Shown here one piece after another: positions 28,987-39,472 of a stretch of 64,000 bases of DNA; the first letter of the stretch is position 1; every line of letters begins with the position of its first letter. The notes beneath the pieces were generated by a model. That model was given only the letters and a program-made list of their open reading frames with translations. It did not search any database and had not been told where the DNA came from. Position numbers and translations under genes: made by a program. The stretch comes from Novosphingopyxis iocasae (lineage in GTDB: Bacteria > Pseudomonadota > Alphaproteobacteria > Sphingomonadales > Sphingomonadaceae): contig NZ_CP060495.1 in assembly GCF_014334095.1 (NCBI RefSeq), positions 643,001 to 707,000 of the forward strand, written 5' to 3'.

Positions 28987-30078
28987 ATGGACCGACGCGA
29001 ACCGCCCAGCGATCCGCGTTGGCCCTTGGGTGACGGTACGCCAGTAGAATTCGGGGCCGAGTGGCGGCCGCGCTTCATCGTCACCGTCGATACCGAAGAA
29101 GAGTTTGACTGGGACGGTCCCTTCACCCGCGATCAGCACGGTCTGGAGCATGTGCGGGCCATGCCGCGCTTTCAGACATTTTGTGAGAAGGCGGGCGTAA
29201 ATCCCATCTATCTGGTGGATTATCCCATCGTGAGTGATGGCGCAGCGGCAGAGATGCTATCCGGTTGGTGCCGCGCTGGAACCGCGGATGTGGGCGTGCA
29301 GTTGCATCCTTGGGTCAGCCCACCCTTCGAAGAAACGGTTTCGGTCCACAACAGCTACGCTTGCAACCTGCCGCCCGAGCTGGAGCGGCAAAAGTTTGGC
29401 CTGCTGTATGAAGCGATCCTGCGGAACATCGGTGTCGAATCGAAGATTTACCGCGCCGGTCGTTATGGTGCGGGGACAGCAAGTCCGCCCATCCTTCAGG
29501 AATTCGGCCTGGACTGCGACACGTCGGTGCGCAGCCTCTTCGATTATCGCGGACAGGGCGGCCCCAATTATGCGGCCACGCCTCTTGCGCCTTATTGGCT
29601 GTCCAAAGGGCTCCTCGCCGAATTGCCGGTGACCAGCGTTCTTGCCGGTCATCTCGGTTCCCGCGCCGCCGGTCTGTTCCGTGCAAGCGAGGGCAGGGCG
29701 AACATGCGCGCAGTGCTTAGCCGCTTGGGCCTGGTCGAGCGTATTGCGCTGACGCCGGAAGGTATTTCCGCAGAGAAAGCGATCGAGGCAGTAGACGCGG
29801 CCCTGGCGCAAAAGCTGCCGCTGCTCGTCTTCTCCTTCCACTCGCCGTCGCTGGCACCGGGCTTTACCCCTTATGTGCGCAGCGAGGCGGAGGTGGAATT
29901 GCTCTACGACTGGTGGACGCGCCTGTTCGCCCATTGCGCGGCGCGCGGCGTCGATCCTGTCACACTGTCTGATCTGCGCGCCGCCATGCGGGCCGGGCGG
30001 ACGGGGACGCGCGAGGTGTCTGGTGGGCCCGGAGGGACTCGAACCCCCGACCTAGCCGTTATGAGCGGCCAGCTCTAA
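28987..30078 (+). CDS. Polysaccharide deacetylase family protein
   Basis: 363 residues. The NodB-like fold is visible in FIVTVDTEEEFDWDG (metal Asp and general acid area), VGVQLHPWVSPPF with the His of the metal site, YRAGRYGAG and a late LLVFSFHSPSLAPG. It belongs to the WalW/PDDEXK-free group of deacetylases seen beside exopolysaccharide genes; its true substrate is unknown. No signal peptide is visible. The C terminus reads straight into the antisense of tRNA-Ile2: the last 19 residues (from about SGGPGGTRTPDL) are encoded by the tRNA gene, a known source of spurious tails. Probably co-transcribed with the kinase-like gene. Confidence 0.82.
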   Translation: MDRREPPSDPRWPLGDGTPVEFGAEWRPRFIVTVDTEEEFDWDGPFTRDQHGLEHVRAMPRFQTFCEKAGVNPIYLVDYPIVSDGAAAEMLSGWCRAGTADVGVQLHPWVSPPFEETVSVHNSYACNLPPELERQKFGLLYEAILRNIGVESKIYRAGRYGAGTASPPILQEFGLDCDTSVRSLFDYRGQGGPNYAATPLAPYWLSKGLLAELPVTSVLAGHLGSRAAGLFRASEGRANMRAVLSRLGLVERIALTPEGISAEKAIEAVDAALAQKLPLLVFSFHSPSLAPGFTPYVRSEAEVELLYDWWTRLFAHCAARGVDPVTLSDLRAAMRAGRTGTREVSGGPGGTRTPDLAVMSGQL

Positions 30079-30097
30079 CCAACTGAGCTACAGGCCC
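30021..30097 (-). tRNA. tRNA-Ile2 (CAT anticodon, lysidine-modified)
   Basis: 77 bases including encoded CCA. The acceptor stem is GGGCCTG (5' end at 30097) with CGGGCCC, discriminator A. The anticodon loop is CTCATAA. A CAT anticodon could mean Met, but the GGGCCTG acceptor end, lacking the initiator features, and the overall sequence fit tRNA-Ile2, whose C34 is changed to lysidine by TilS to read AUA. D-loop GTAGCTCAGTTGG and T-loop GGTTCGAGTCC are standard. It lies opposite to and inside the 3' end of the deacetylase frame. Confidence 0.93.
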
Positions 30098-30148
30098 GAC
30101 CAAAGCGGGCAGTAGCGGACGGAGAGCGGCGCGCGCAAGCGCGATTCG

Positions 30149-30436
30149 TCAGCCGAGGCGCCGACGGTTGGCTTTCACCTTGCCGCTGAAATGGCGCATC
30201 ATCTGGCGAGAGCCGGTAACGGGATCGCTGGAGATGCCACCGGTGAGCATTTTCATTTGCAGTTCGCCAAGCGCCTCCAGCTTTTCCTCCACCATGCGCC
30301 GTGATTCGCTTTGCGCCAGCGTGCCGCCGCCGGCGAGCCGCATCATCCGCAGGCCCATAACGGTCCAGGCTTCGAAGCCGAGCGCCCAGGCTTCCATGCC
30401 GGCCGCCATCATGTTGTCGCTGTCCCGCTTCGTCAC
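30149..30436 (-). CDS. Small uncharacterised alphaproteobacterial protein
   Basis: 95 residues without signal peptide. A helical N-terminal two thirds rich in Met, Ala and Leu (MEAWALGFEAWTVMGLRMMRLA, GGTLAQSESRRMVEEKLEALGE) leads to a basic C-terminal tail. The pattern resembles small phasin-like or poorly named 'antifreeze' proteins of alphaproteobacteria; I make no functional call. It lies downstream of tRNA-Ile2 in the same direction. The high Met content and lack of Cys fit an amphipathic surface-coating helix. Confidence 0.6.
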   Translation of the reverse strand: MTKRDSDNMMAAGMEAWALGFEAWTVMGLRMMRLAGGGTLAQSESRRMVEEKLEALGELQMKMLTGGISSDPVTGSRQMMRHFSGKVKANRRRLG

Positions 30437-30503
30437 ATTGTTATCCTTATCGTTCGCACACCAACGGGTGGGGCGAGGTTCGGATGCTGCAATGCAAAAT
30501 ATA

Positions 30504-31274
30504 TCAGGTCTTGTCAGCGTAAATCAGGCTTCCGGGCGGAAGCGCGCGCATCACCTGCGGCAGGTCGTGCGCAGAAAAGGCGAAGCAGCCTTGGCTGCGG
30601 CCGAGCTTTTTCTGGCTCGCCACGATGCCGGGTTCGGCATACCACGCATTGTGAATCACGATCGCGCGGTCGCGAGCGGTGCGGTTGCTGGCGTCCAGCC
30701 CGTCCAGTCGCTCGGCGCGACCATATTTGCCATCGTAAACTTCCGCCGTTCGATAGGCCCCGCGTGAGGTGGCGTTGGAACCGTCGACATCCGAAAAGCG
30801 ATCGAGATAACCGTCATGATCGGGATCGGATCCGCTGCCGTGAGTAACGCGCAGCGCCGTAGCGGTGCGGGCATCGAGATCGACGATGTAAAAGCGCGGC
30901 TTGCTGCTATGTTCGGCGTAATCAACAACGCCGATGCGCGCGGTCTGCGATAGCTCGGCGCGATGCCGGTCAAGCGATGACAGGGCGCGGTCGAGCAGTT
31001 TCGGCGGGATGCCGCCGATGGAGGCAGGATGGGACGCGGGTGCAGGGCGCATTGCAGCTTTCGAGACAGAGGCTGGCGCAACGGCGGCGGGACGCTCCAG
31101 CACCGCGCTACGGCGTAGCGCGGCAGGCGCGATCCGGATCTCGTCAGCAAGCTTCACGCGCGTTTCCCGGTCCGGCGTGTTTGCGGCGCTTGGAAATACC
31201 GCGACGCTTAGCGCCAGCCCGCCCATCAGGGCGAGCGTTCCGGCGGAAATGGCGGTCCAGCTGCGAATTGTCAT
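30504..31274 (-). CDS. Murein L,D-transpeptidase catalytic domain family protein (YkuD_2-like)
   Basis: 256 residues from the ATG at 31274 (GGGAGA upstream). An N-terminal signal anchor (IRSWTAISAGTLALMGGLAL) is followed by an Ala-rich linker and a catalytic domain. The catalytic Cys230 is in GRSQGCFAF, with a His in IVIHNAWYAEPG, the YkuD_2 (PF13645) arrangement. Before it, GSGSDPDHDGYLDRFSDVDGS is a loop typical of this family. It would act on peptidoglycan peptide stems in the periplasm. The frame extends to 31556 with no resemblance, so it is excluded. Confidence 0.88.
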   Translation of the reverse strand: MTIRSWTAISAGTLALMGGLALSVAVFPSAANTPDRETRVKLADEIRIAPAALRRSAVLERPAAVAPASVSKAAMRPAPASHPASIGGIPPKLLDRALSSLDRHRAELSQTARIGVVDYAEHSSKPRFYIVDLDARTATALRVTHGSGSDPDHDGYLDRFSDVDGSNATSRGAYRTAEVYDGKYGRAERLDGLDASNRTARDRAIVIHNAWYAEPGIVASQKKLGRSQGCFAFSAHDLPQVMRALPPGSLIYADKT

Positions 31275-31434
31275 CAGTTCTCCCGGCGGCTGCGAACCCG
31301 CGCCTGATACTCCCGTGATCCGGCAGCGCGCAGCCAGTATTGGATTGTCAGGCACTCGGCGCAAAACGACAGTAAAGGCCCGCCCGAAGTCTATGCACCA
31401 TAGCAATGCCGCCTGAACATGCCGTGAAAGCAGA

Positions 31435-32349
31435 TCAGCGCGGGGTTTGCCCGTCCTTCTTGCGCAGATCATTGTGCATCGCGGTGGCGGCGATCGCGCC
31501 GTGACCCATGGCGACACTGATCTGGTCCAGCGCGGCCACGATATCGCCCGCGGCATAAAGTCCGTCGACCTTCAAGCGCTGGTGCCGGTCGGTCGGCACG
31601 CAGCCGTCCTCGTCCTGAGCCACCTTCATCGCATCGATCAGCTCACAATTGCCGTTGGAGCCGAGCGCGGGATACAGCGTGTCGTAGCGCTCCTCTCCGC
31701 CATCCTCGAAAGTTACGCGCACGCATTCGTCGAACGCGAAGGCCGAAGCGGGGCGTGTTTCGATGGCGACGCCCGCCCGCTCGCAATCGGCACGGTCGCC
31801 CTGATCTAGATCGGCCTCGACCAAGGTGAGCAGGGTAACGTCTTCGCTATACCGCCGCAGGAACAGCGCTTCGGCCACACCGTGTCCGTCTGCGCCCAGC
31901 ACGGCGATCCGTTGGCCGCTAGCTTCATAGCCATCGCAGATCGGGCAATAGCGCAGCAGGCCGCGCGCAAGCGCTTCGTCATGATCCGCCTCGGCAATGG
32001 GCGGGCGGCGATTGACGACGCCTGTCGCGATCAGGACGGCGCGCGCCGTGATTGCACCGTCGTCGCTGTCCAGCTGAAAGCCGTCACCCAGCGCGGCGAT
32101 GTCCAGCACACGCCCGGTACGGATTTCGGCGCCATATTTCTCCGCCTGCGCGCGCATCCGGGCAAGCAGTTCTTCACCCGCTATTCCGTCCGGAAACCCG
32201 GCATGGTTATGCGACGTCGGGATCATCGCCGCGCGGCTTTCGCCCGCATCGATCACCACCACCTGCCGCCGGAAACGCGCCAGATAGATTGCCGCCGTCA
32301 ACCCCGCCGGCCCGCCGCCGACTACCACGCATTCAATCGTTTCGCTCAT
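31435..32349 (-). CDS. NAD(P)/FAD-dependent oxidoreductase, thioredoxin-reductase-like
   Basis: 304 residues. Two Rossmann motifs are present: FAD-binding [19 protein letters not shown] at the start and NAD(P)-binding [20 protein letters not shown]. The redox pair is CPICDGYE (Cys135 and Cys138), variant of the CATCDG of classical thioredoxin reductase. The C-terminal [22 protein letters not shown] closes the FAD site. It may be a thioredoxin reductase or a related disulfide reductase with another partner; no thioredoxin gene is adjacent. It lies next to tRNA-Pro, in the opposite direction. Confidence 0.87.
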   Translation of the reverse strand: MSETIECVVVGGGPAGLTAAIYLARFRRQVVVIDAGESRAAMIPTSHNHAGFPDGIAGEELLARMRAQAEKYGAEIRTGRVLDIAALGDGFQLDSDDGAITARAVLIATGVVNRRPPIAEADHDEALARGLLRYCPICDGYEASGQRIAVLGADGHGVAEALFLRRYSEDVTLLTLVEADLDQGDRADCERAGVAIETRPASAFAFDECVRVTFEDGGEERYDTLYPALGSNGNCELIDAMKVAQDEDGCVPTDRHQRLKVDGLYAAGDIVAALDQISVAMGHGAIAATAMHNDLRKKDGQTPR

Positions 32350-32437
32350 GCGACGCCATTTACTCCCGCCCGCGCCCGCCGCCTAGCTATCTTAGCTCTT
32401 GTCCACCCAGCCGCGCGAAGCTAGGGCGCTGGGCAGT

Positions 32438-32515
<78 letters not shown>

Positions 32516-32524
32516 ATTTCACGC

Positions 32525-34690
32525 TTATTTTGCGCCTTCACCGGTGCCGCCGGCGGGCGGGCCCATCAGCTTTTCCATGAAATAGGTATAGGTGAGGGCG
32601 TTGGTGCGCGCGGACTGCTTGATATCCGCGCCCGATCCGTGGCCGCCTTCGGTGTTCTCATAATAATAGAAGGGCAGGCCATATTCCTCCATGCGCGCGG
32701 CGAATTTGCGGGCGTGCTGGGGGCCGGTGCGATCATCCTTGGTGGTGGTGAAGATGAACGGTTCGGGATAGTCCGCGCCGCGCTCCAGATTCTGATAGGG
32801 CGAAGTTTTCTGCCAGAAGGCCATAGCCTCCGGATCGGTGTTCACATTGCCATATTCGCCTTGCCAGGACGCGCCCGCTGCGATCTTGCTGATGCGGATC
32901 ATGTCGAGCAGCGGCACCTGGATAGCGACGGCATTCCAAAGGTCCGGCCGCTGGATCATCTCCACGCCCATAAGCAGCCCGCCATTGGAGCCGCCGAAGA
33001 TGCCAAGATGCTTCGGCGATGTGATTTTGCGGGCGATAAGATCCTCGCCCACTGCCGCAAAATCATCATAGATGATCTGGCGCTTGGTGCCGAGGCCTGC
33101 CTCATGCCAGGCCGGGCCGAACTCGCCGCCACCACGGATATTGGCGAGCGCAAAGGCGCCGCCGCGTTCCAGCCATAGCTTGCCGATATTGGACGAATAA
33201 TAAGGCGTCTGACTCACCTGGAAGCCGCCATAAGCGTTCAGTAGCGTCGGGGTGTTGCCGTCCAGCGGAATGTCTTTCCGGTGCACCACGAAATAGGGGA
33301 TCTTCGTGCCATCGCTGGACGTCGCCTCCAGCTGTTCGACGACCAGTCCTTCGGCATCGAACTTCGCGGGAAGCGATTTGACTTCCTCGATCTCACCTGT
33401 CGCGGCGTTGGAAAGATACAGTGTGGTCGGTGTCGTAAAACCACTGGCCACCAGAAACGCCTCGTCCGATTTCTCGTCGGTCGAACCGAAACCGAGCGAG
33501 AGATTGTCGGGCAGATCGAGCTGCATCGCTTTCCAGCCGCCATCGCGGCTAGGGGCGTAGGACCACAGCCGCCCGCGTACATTTTCCAGCGTCGCAATCA
33601 GCAGACGATCCTGCGTGGTCGAGACGCCTTCCAGCGCGTCGCGCGGGCCCGGTGCCCATACGAGGTGGGGGGCGAGATTGGCCGGATCGGCCTTCACATC
33701 GGCAAGCGCCAGATCGACCACCGAACCGGCGGCGAAGGTCTTGCCGTTCACGGTCCAGTCCTCATCCAGGCTCACGATCACATGACCGTCGACCATTCCG
33801 GCGATGTTCGCCTTTTCAGGGATGGCGAGCGCCTTTGCGCCGTCCTCGGTAAGGACGGAAGTGGTGGAGTGGAAGAAATCGATCGCGCGCACGACCGTAG
33901 GCAGTCTGTTGCCCGATCCGTCCTGTACCATGCCGGGGAACACGCCGACATCGTCCTTCTCGCCGCGATAGACCTCAACCGCATCGGCCATGGCCTGTCC
34001 GCGCGCGAGGCGCTTGACGATATAGGGATAGCCCGAAGTCGTCAGATCATCGCCGCCCCAGTCGGTCGCCACCAACAGATGGTCCTGATCTTCCCAGGTG
34101 ACCGCGGATTTGGCGCGCGGCAGATCGAAGCCGCCGTCCACGAAACGGCCCGTCTGCAGATCGAACTCGCGCGTGACGGTCGCATCCTCACCGCCGTCGG
34201 ACAGGCTGATGAGGCAAAGACGTTCTTCAGGCTCCAGGCAGTCGGCACCCTTGAACACCCAGGATTTGCCCTCCGCCTTGCCCAGCGCATCAATGTCGAG
34301 CACGGTTGTCCAGCTTGGATCGGCCGTGCGATAATCGGCAAGGCTCGTCTTGCGCCAGATGCCGCGCAGATGCTCCTCGTCCTGCCAGAAATTGTAGATC
34401 TCGCCGTTCAGGAAGCTCGGCATCGGGATGCGATCCTTTGCCCCTGCCAGCGCCAGCGCCTCGTCATAATTCACCTGATAGCGCGGGTCCGCCTCCAGAC
34501 GTTTCACCGTCTCGGCATTGTGGGCGTTCACCCAGTCCATCGCGCGATCCGACCGCACTTCTTCCAGCCAGATATAGGGATCGTCGGGATTGGCGGCTGC
34601 AGAGGCCGGAGCGGTGCTGTCTTTGGTTTGTGCCATGAGCGGAGCGCTTAGCAAAGTGGAGGCGAGGAGGGCGAGGGCTGTTCTGCGCAT
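32525..34690 (-). CDS. Prolyl oligopeptidase family serine peptidase (S9A)
   Basis: 721 residues. A signal peptide (MRRTALALLASTLLSAPLMA, MAQ cleavage) points to the periplasm. DDPYIWLEEVRSDRAMDWV is the S9A entry motif; a seven-bladed propeller follows to about residue 420. The hydrolase domain contains LNAYGGFQVSQTPYY, the nucleophile Ser568 in GGSNGG and the His in ENTEGGHGSGAD, with an Asp in KDDRTGP between them. It cleaves short proline-containing peptides. Its stop lies 11 bases from the tRNA-Pro end, so the two transcripts converge. Confidence 0.95.
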   Translation of the reverse strand: MRRTALALLASTLLSAPLMAQTKDSTAPASAAANPDDPYIWLEEVRSDRAMDWVNAHNAETVKRLEADPRYQVNYDEALALAGAKDRIPMPSFLNGEIYNFWQDEEHLRGIWRKTSLADYRTADPSWTTVLDIDALGKAEGKSWVFKGADCLEPEERLCLISLSDGGEDATVTREFDLQTGRFVDGGFDLPRAKSAVTWEDQDHLLVATDWGGDDLTTSGYPYIVKRLARGQAMADAVEVYRGEKDDVGVFPGMVQDGSGNRLPTVVRAIDFFHSTTSVLTEDGAKALAIPEKANIAGMVDGHVIVSLDEDWTVNGKTFAAGSVVDLALADVKADPANLAPHLVWAPGPRDALEGVSTTQDRLLIATLENVRGRLWSYAPSRDGGWKAMQLDLPDNLSLGFGSTDEKSDEAFLVASGFTTPTTLYLSNAATGEIEEVKSLPAKFDAEGLVVEQLEATSSDGTKIPYFVVHRKDIPLDGNTPTLLNAYGGFQVSQTPYYSSNIGKLWLERGGAFALANIRGGGEFGPAWHEAGLGTKRQIIYDDFAAVGEDLIARKITSPKHLGIFGGSNGGLLMGVEMIQRPDLWNAVAIQVPLLDMIRISKIAAGASWQGEYGNVNTDPEAMAFWQKTSPYQNLERGADYPEPFIFTTTKDDRTGPQHARKFAARMEEYGLPFYYYENTEGGHGSGADIKQSARTNALTYTYFMEKLMGPPAGGTGEGAK

Positions 34691-34825
34691 GAATGGAGGC
34701 TTTCCGGAAAATCAGGGGTTGCCGGGAGCTTATCGGCTGGCAAACCCTTTGCAAGAGCGGGGCTTTACGCGCGCTGTCTGCAGCTTAAGCTCTTCGACGA
34801 AAAACTAACGGCAGGAGACGAACCC

Positions 34826-35710
34826 ATGTGCGAGCGCGACGATCTGAACCGGATGGAATCAGCCAAGCGCCATGACTGGTCGGTCAACCGCCGGCAGTTC
34901 GCGGCGCTCGGCAGCATGGCGGCGCTGGCGGCTTGTACTCCTGGCAGCAGCGGAATGGCTTCCACCGCTAGCCTGACCGAGGGCATGGTGAGCATACCCA
35001 CGGCGGACGGCACGATGGATGCGTTTTTCGTGCGGCCCTCTTCCGGCAAACACCCGGCGATCCTGACGTGGCCGGACATTGCGGGCCTGCGTGATGCCTT
35101 CAAGGTGATGGCGCGCCGGCTGGCGGGGCAGGGCTATGCCGTGCTTGTCGCGAACCAATATTATCGCAGCGGGAAGGCGCCGATGTTCAGCGACTTCGCC
35201 GATTTCCAGGCCAATGACGGTTTTGCCAAGGCGGGCGAGATGCGCAAGCTGCTGGGGCCGGACGCGATCATGCGCGATGCCAAGGCGGCGATCGGCTGGC
35301 TCGATGCGCGTGAGGAAGTGGATACTGCCAAAGGCGCCGGCACCAATGGTTATTGCATGGGTGGGCCGTTCACCGTGTACACCGCCGCCGCAGTGCCGGC
35401 CCGCGTGCGCGCCGCTGCCTCGCTCCATGGCGGGGGGCTGGTGAAGCCGGACGATCCGCAAAGCCCGCACAAGCTGCTCGACGAAACCAAGGCCGCCTAT
35501 CTGTTCGCGATCGCCGAGAATGACGATGAGAAGGCACCGGGCGACAAGACCGCGCTTCGCGAAGCTGCGGCGGCAGCGAATGTTCCTGCGGAGGTTGAGG
35601 TCTATCCTGCGGACCATGGCTGGACCGTCATCGACAGCCCGTCCTACGATCAGTCCGCCGCCGAGCGCGCCTGGGGCCGGATGAGCGAGCTGTATCGCAA
35701 AAACCTGTAG
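34826..35710 (+). CDS. Dienelactone hydrolase family protein with Tat lipoprotein signal
   Basis: 294 residues. Signal: twin Arg22-Arg23 (NRRQFAALG) followed by a LAAC lipobox with Cys37, so a Tat-exported lipoprotein is predicted. The DLH fold has the nucleophile Cys177 in GYCMGG, an Asp in AENDDEK and a His in PADHGW, the Cys-Asp-His triad of dienelactone hydrolases and carboxymethylenebutenolidases. No chlorocatechol genes are nearby, so a general esterase role is more likely. AGGAGA seven bases upstream supports the start. Confidence 0.9.
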   Translation: MCERDDLNRMESAKRHDWSVNRRQFAALGSMAALAACTPGSSGMASTASLTEGMVSIPTADGTMDAFFVRPSSGKHPAILTWPDIAGLRDAFKVMARRLAGQGYAVLVANQYYRSGKAPMFSDFADFQANDGFAKAGEMRKLLGPDAIMRDAKAAIGWLDAREEVDTAKGAGTNGYCMGGPFTVYTAAAVPARVRAAASLHGGGLVKPDDPQSPHKLLDETKAAYLFAIAENDDEKAPGDKTALREAAAAANVPAEVEVYPADHGWTVIDSPSYDQSAAERAWGRMSELYRKNL

Positions 35711-35728
35711 CCGAGCTTCAGTGCCCGA

Positions 35729-36037
35729 TCAGTAGGGACGTTCCGGACTGGGCGTCGCATCCGCATTCGGTCTGCGGCGGCCGGTGCCATTTGGCTGCGC
35801 AGCCTGTCCGCCGTAAAGCGCACCCGCAGCGGCTGCCGCTGCGGCGGTGTCGGCGCGCCGCTCGGCAACGTTGCTCGCGGCATCTTCCTCCACGATCCGA
35901 GCGGCCTCGTCCGCGGCTTCGTTCAAGGACTTTGCTTCCGCGTCGATCTTTGCTTCGCCGCTAAGGTCGGGATCGGCGGGCTGCTGCTTGCAAGCCATCA
36001 ACGCCAGCGGCAGCGCGATCAGGATGGCGCGGCGCAC
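35729..36037 (-). CDS. Small Ala-rich lipoprotein
   Basis: 102 residues. A signal with lipobox LALMAC (Cys16) begins the protein. The mature part is acidic and Ala-rich, with a probable short helix (AKSLNEAADEAARIVEED) and an Ala tract near the C terminus. No enzymatic motif. It starts three bases after the M28 peptidase stop and is likely co-transcribed with it. Possibly a structural envelope lipoprotein; I do not recognise a family. Confidence 0.75.
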   Translation of the reverse strand: MRRAILIALPLALMACKQQPADPDLSGEAKIDAEAKSLNEAADEAARIVEEDAASNVAERRADTAAAAAAAGALYGGQAAQPNGTGRRRPNADATPSPERPY

Positions 36038-36040
36038 GGC

Positions 36041-37426
36041 TCAGCCGCCCTCGTGCGCGGCGGCGAGTTCGGGGCCGATCGGGCCGTCATGATTGGCCAT
36101 GATCTGCAGCACGGTGGTCCAGGCGGCGACGTTCTGCGCCATCTGGGCGGGATCGATCTTGTCGAGCGTGTCATCCGGCGTGTGGTGCAGATCGAAATAG
36201 CGCGTGCCGTCCTGCTGCAGATCGATCACCGCGGGCTTCACCGCCTCGATGATCGCGCCGACATCCGCGCCGCCATGGGCATGGGTATCGCCGCGTGCGA
36301 TGCCGAGTGGGGCGAGCGCTAGCGCCAGCCGATCCTTGAGGTCCGCATCGCCCAGGTTGAAGTCCACGCGCCATACGCGATCCGCGCCGAAATCGGATTC
36401 CATGGCCAGCGCATGCGGTTCATCCTTGTGCGCCTCGCCATAGGCTTTGCCGCCGAACACGCCGACTTCCTCCGCGCCCGCCCAAAGGAGGCGGATGGTC
36501 CGACGCGGCTGCCCCATCTCCATCACGCGCTTGGCCGCGGCGGTGATAATGCCGCAGCCCGCGGCATCGTCGAACGCCGACGGCGCGAGGTCCCAGCTAT
36601 CGAGATGGCAGGCCACCACGATCGGCGGCAGCGTTTCGTCCGCGCCGGGAACTTCGGCGATCACATTGCCGCTTTCCTGCATGCCGAGGTCCTTCGGCGT
36701 CAGCACCAGCTTCATGCGGACCGGCTCGCCCAGCGCAATCAGTCGCTCCAGCGTGTCGGCATCGGGATTGCTGATGGCGCCCGCCGGAATGTGCTTCACG
36801 CCTTCATCGAACGTGGTGCCGCCGGTGTGCGGATTGCGATGATGGTCGGTGCCGACCGAGCGGATGACGATGGCCGAAGCACCTGCCTTGGACGCGAAAT
36901 TCGGCCCGCGCCAGCGGGAGGGGCCGGCAAATCCATAGCCCGAGCCGTCCTGCGTCACGCGCATATCGTGCGTCACGAACGCAATCTTGCCGCTGAGGCT
37001 ACCCTCCGGCGCGGCGAGCAGGCGGGAGAAACTAGGGAAATAGACCACCTCGCCCTCAATCCCCTTCGGCCCGGTCGAGCCGCTGGTGCCCAGCGCGGTG
37101 ATGTGGAAGTCCTGCGGTGTGGGCGCGATCACCTCCGCCGTCTCCGTGCCGCGCACCCAGACGGGCATCTGGTAGGTTTCGACATGGACGTCGGCAAAAC
37201 CCAGATCGGTCAGCTTCTTTACCGCCCATTCGCGGGCCCGCGCCTCGTCCTCGGTCCCCCCCATTCGGTGGCCGACTTCCGTTACCAGCCCTTCGGTGAT
37301 GTCATAGGCCACTTCGTCGCTCATCGCGTCCGCCTGCATGGGCGAAAGGTTGCGTAGATCCTGCTGCGCCAGCGCGGGCGCGGCGGTGGTGAGAAGGACG
37401 GCGGTGAGCGGGATGAGTTTGATCAT
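36041..37426 (-). CDS. M28 family peptidase, exported
   Basis: 461 residues. Signal peptide MIKLIPLTAVLLTTAAPALA. The M28 zinc-aminopeptidase core is visible: HLDSWDLAPSAFDDAAGCG with metal His and Asp, AGAEEVGVFGG with the catalytic Glu, AMESDFGADRVW, and a late His in YFDLHHTPDDTLD. A PA-like domain (SLSGKIAFVTHDM) is inserted at about residues 110-210, usual in this family. The frame extends to 37513 but the ATG at 37426 directly starts the signal peptide. Shares the intergenic gap with a REP pair and the ettA start. Confidence 0.94.
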   Translation of the reverse strand: MIKLIPLTAVLLTTAAPALAQQDLRNLSPMQADAMSDEVAYDITEGLVTEVGHRMGGTEDEARAREWAVKKLTDLGFADVHVETYQMPVWVRGTETAEVIAPTPQDFHITALGTSGSTGPKGIEGEVVYFPSFSRLLAAPEGSLSGKIAFVTHDMRVTQDGSGYGFAGPSRWRGPNFASKAGASAIVIRSVGTDHHRNPHTGGTTFDEGVKHIPAGAISNPDADTLERLIALGEPVRMKLVLTPKDLGMQESGNVIAEVPGADETLPPIVVACHLDSWDLAPSAFDDAAGCGIITAAAKRVMEMGQPRRTIRLLWAGAEEVGVFGGKAYGEAHKDEPHALAMESDFGADRVWRVDFNLGDADLKDRLALALAPLGIARGDTHAHGGADVGAIIEAVKPAVIDLQQDGTRYFDLHHTPDDTLDKIDPAQMAQNVAAWTTVLQIMANHDGPIGPELAAAHEGG

Positions 37427-37533
37427 GGCGCCCGATCTATCGGCCAAGGCGGCGCTTGCCAAGGACGGTTGAAGCGCGCGGGCCTTGCGACTAGAGGGAG
37501 CGGGAAATTCCATACTGCCCGCCTCTTTCCGAA

Positions 37534-37593
37534 GCCCTGAGCTGGTCGAAGGGCGCCTCTCGTTCGAGAAACGTGCTTCGACAGGCTCAGCAC
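37534..37593. repeat. REPIN-like inverted pair of REP sequences, copy 2
   Basis: Arms GCCCTGAGCTGGTCGAAGGG (37534-37553) and CTTCGACAGGCTCAGCAC (37576-37593), reverse complements of each other over about 15 bases, with a 22-base spacer. It has the same arms as copy 1 at 24210-24285 in swapped order. It fills most of the divergent gap between the M28 peptidase and ettA. Confidence 0.75.
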
Positions 37594-37632
37594 TTACGGA
37601 AAACGGGGCGGGCCAACCGAAAGCAAGACGAC

Positions 37633-39312
<1,680 letters not shown>

Positions 39313-39335
39313 TTCGGCCGTTTGTCAGCTAACAA

Positions 39336-39370
39336 TAAAGGCCACCCTGGCATCTGCCTGGGTGGCTTTA
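39336..39370 (+). terminator. Terminator after ettA
   Basis: Stem TAAAGGCCACCC (39336-39347) with GGGTGGCTTTA (39360-39370), one bulged base, 12-base loop, followed by ATTTG. It lies 24 bases after the ettA stop. Confidence 0.8.
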
Positions 39371-39472
39371 ATTTGCATGACACTTCAAAAGCGCGGAGCA
39401 CGTCAACTCGATCAAATCGCTGGAAAAGGGAAGAGCTTGGCAACATAAGGGCCTGTGTGACATAGACTTTTT

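Noticed and set aside
30001-30078. Treating GPGGTRTPDL as a true conserved protein motif.
   Set aside because: It is the antisense translation of tRNA, a known artefact in annotated proteins.
33281-34651. 456-codon rightward frame inside the prolyl oligopeptidase gene.
   Set aside because: Antisense shadow; the peptidase has a signal peptide and full catalytic triad.
37573-37632. An upstream start for EttA inside the REP pair.
   Set aside because: The added residues are encoded by the repeat itself and do not match the EttA N terminus.
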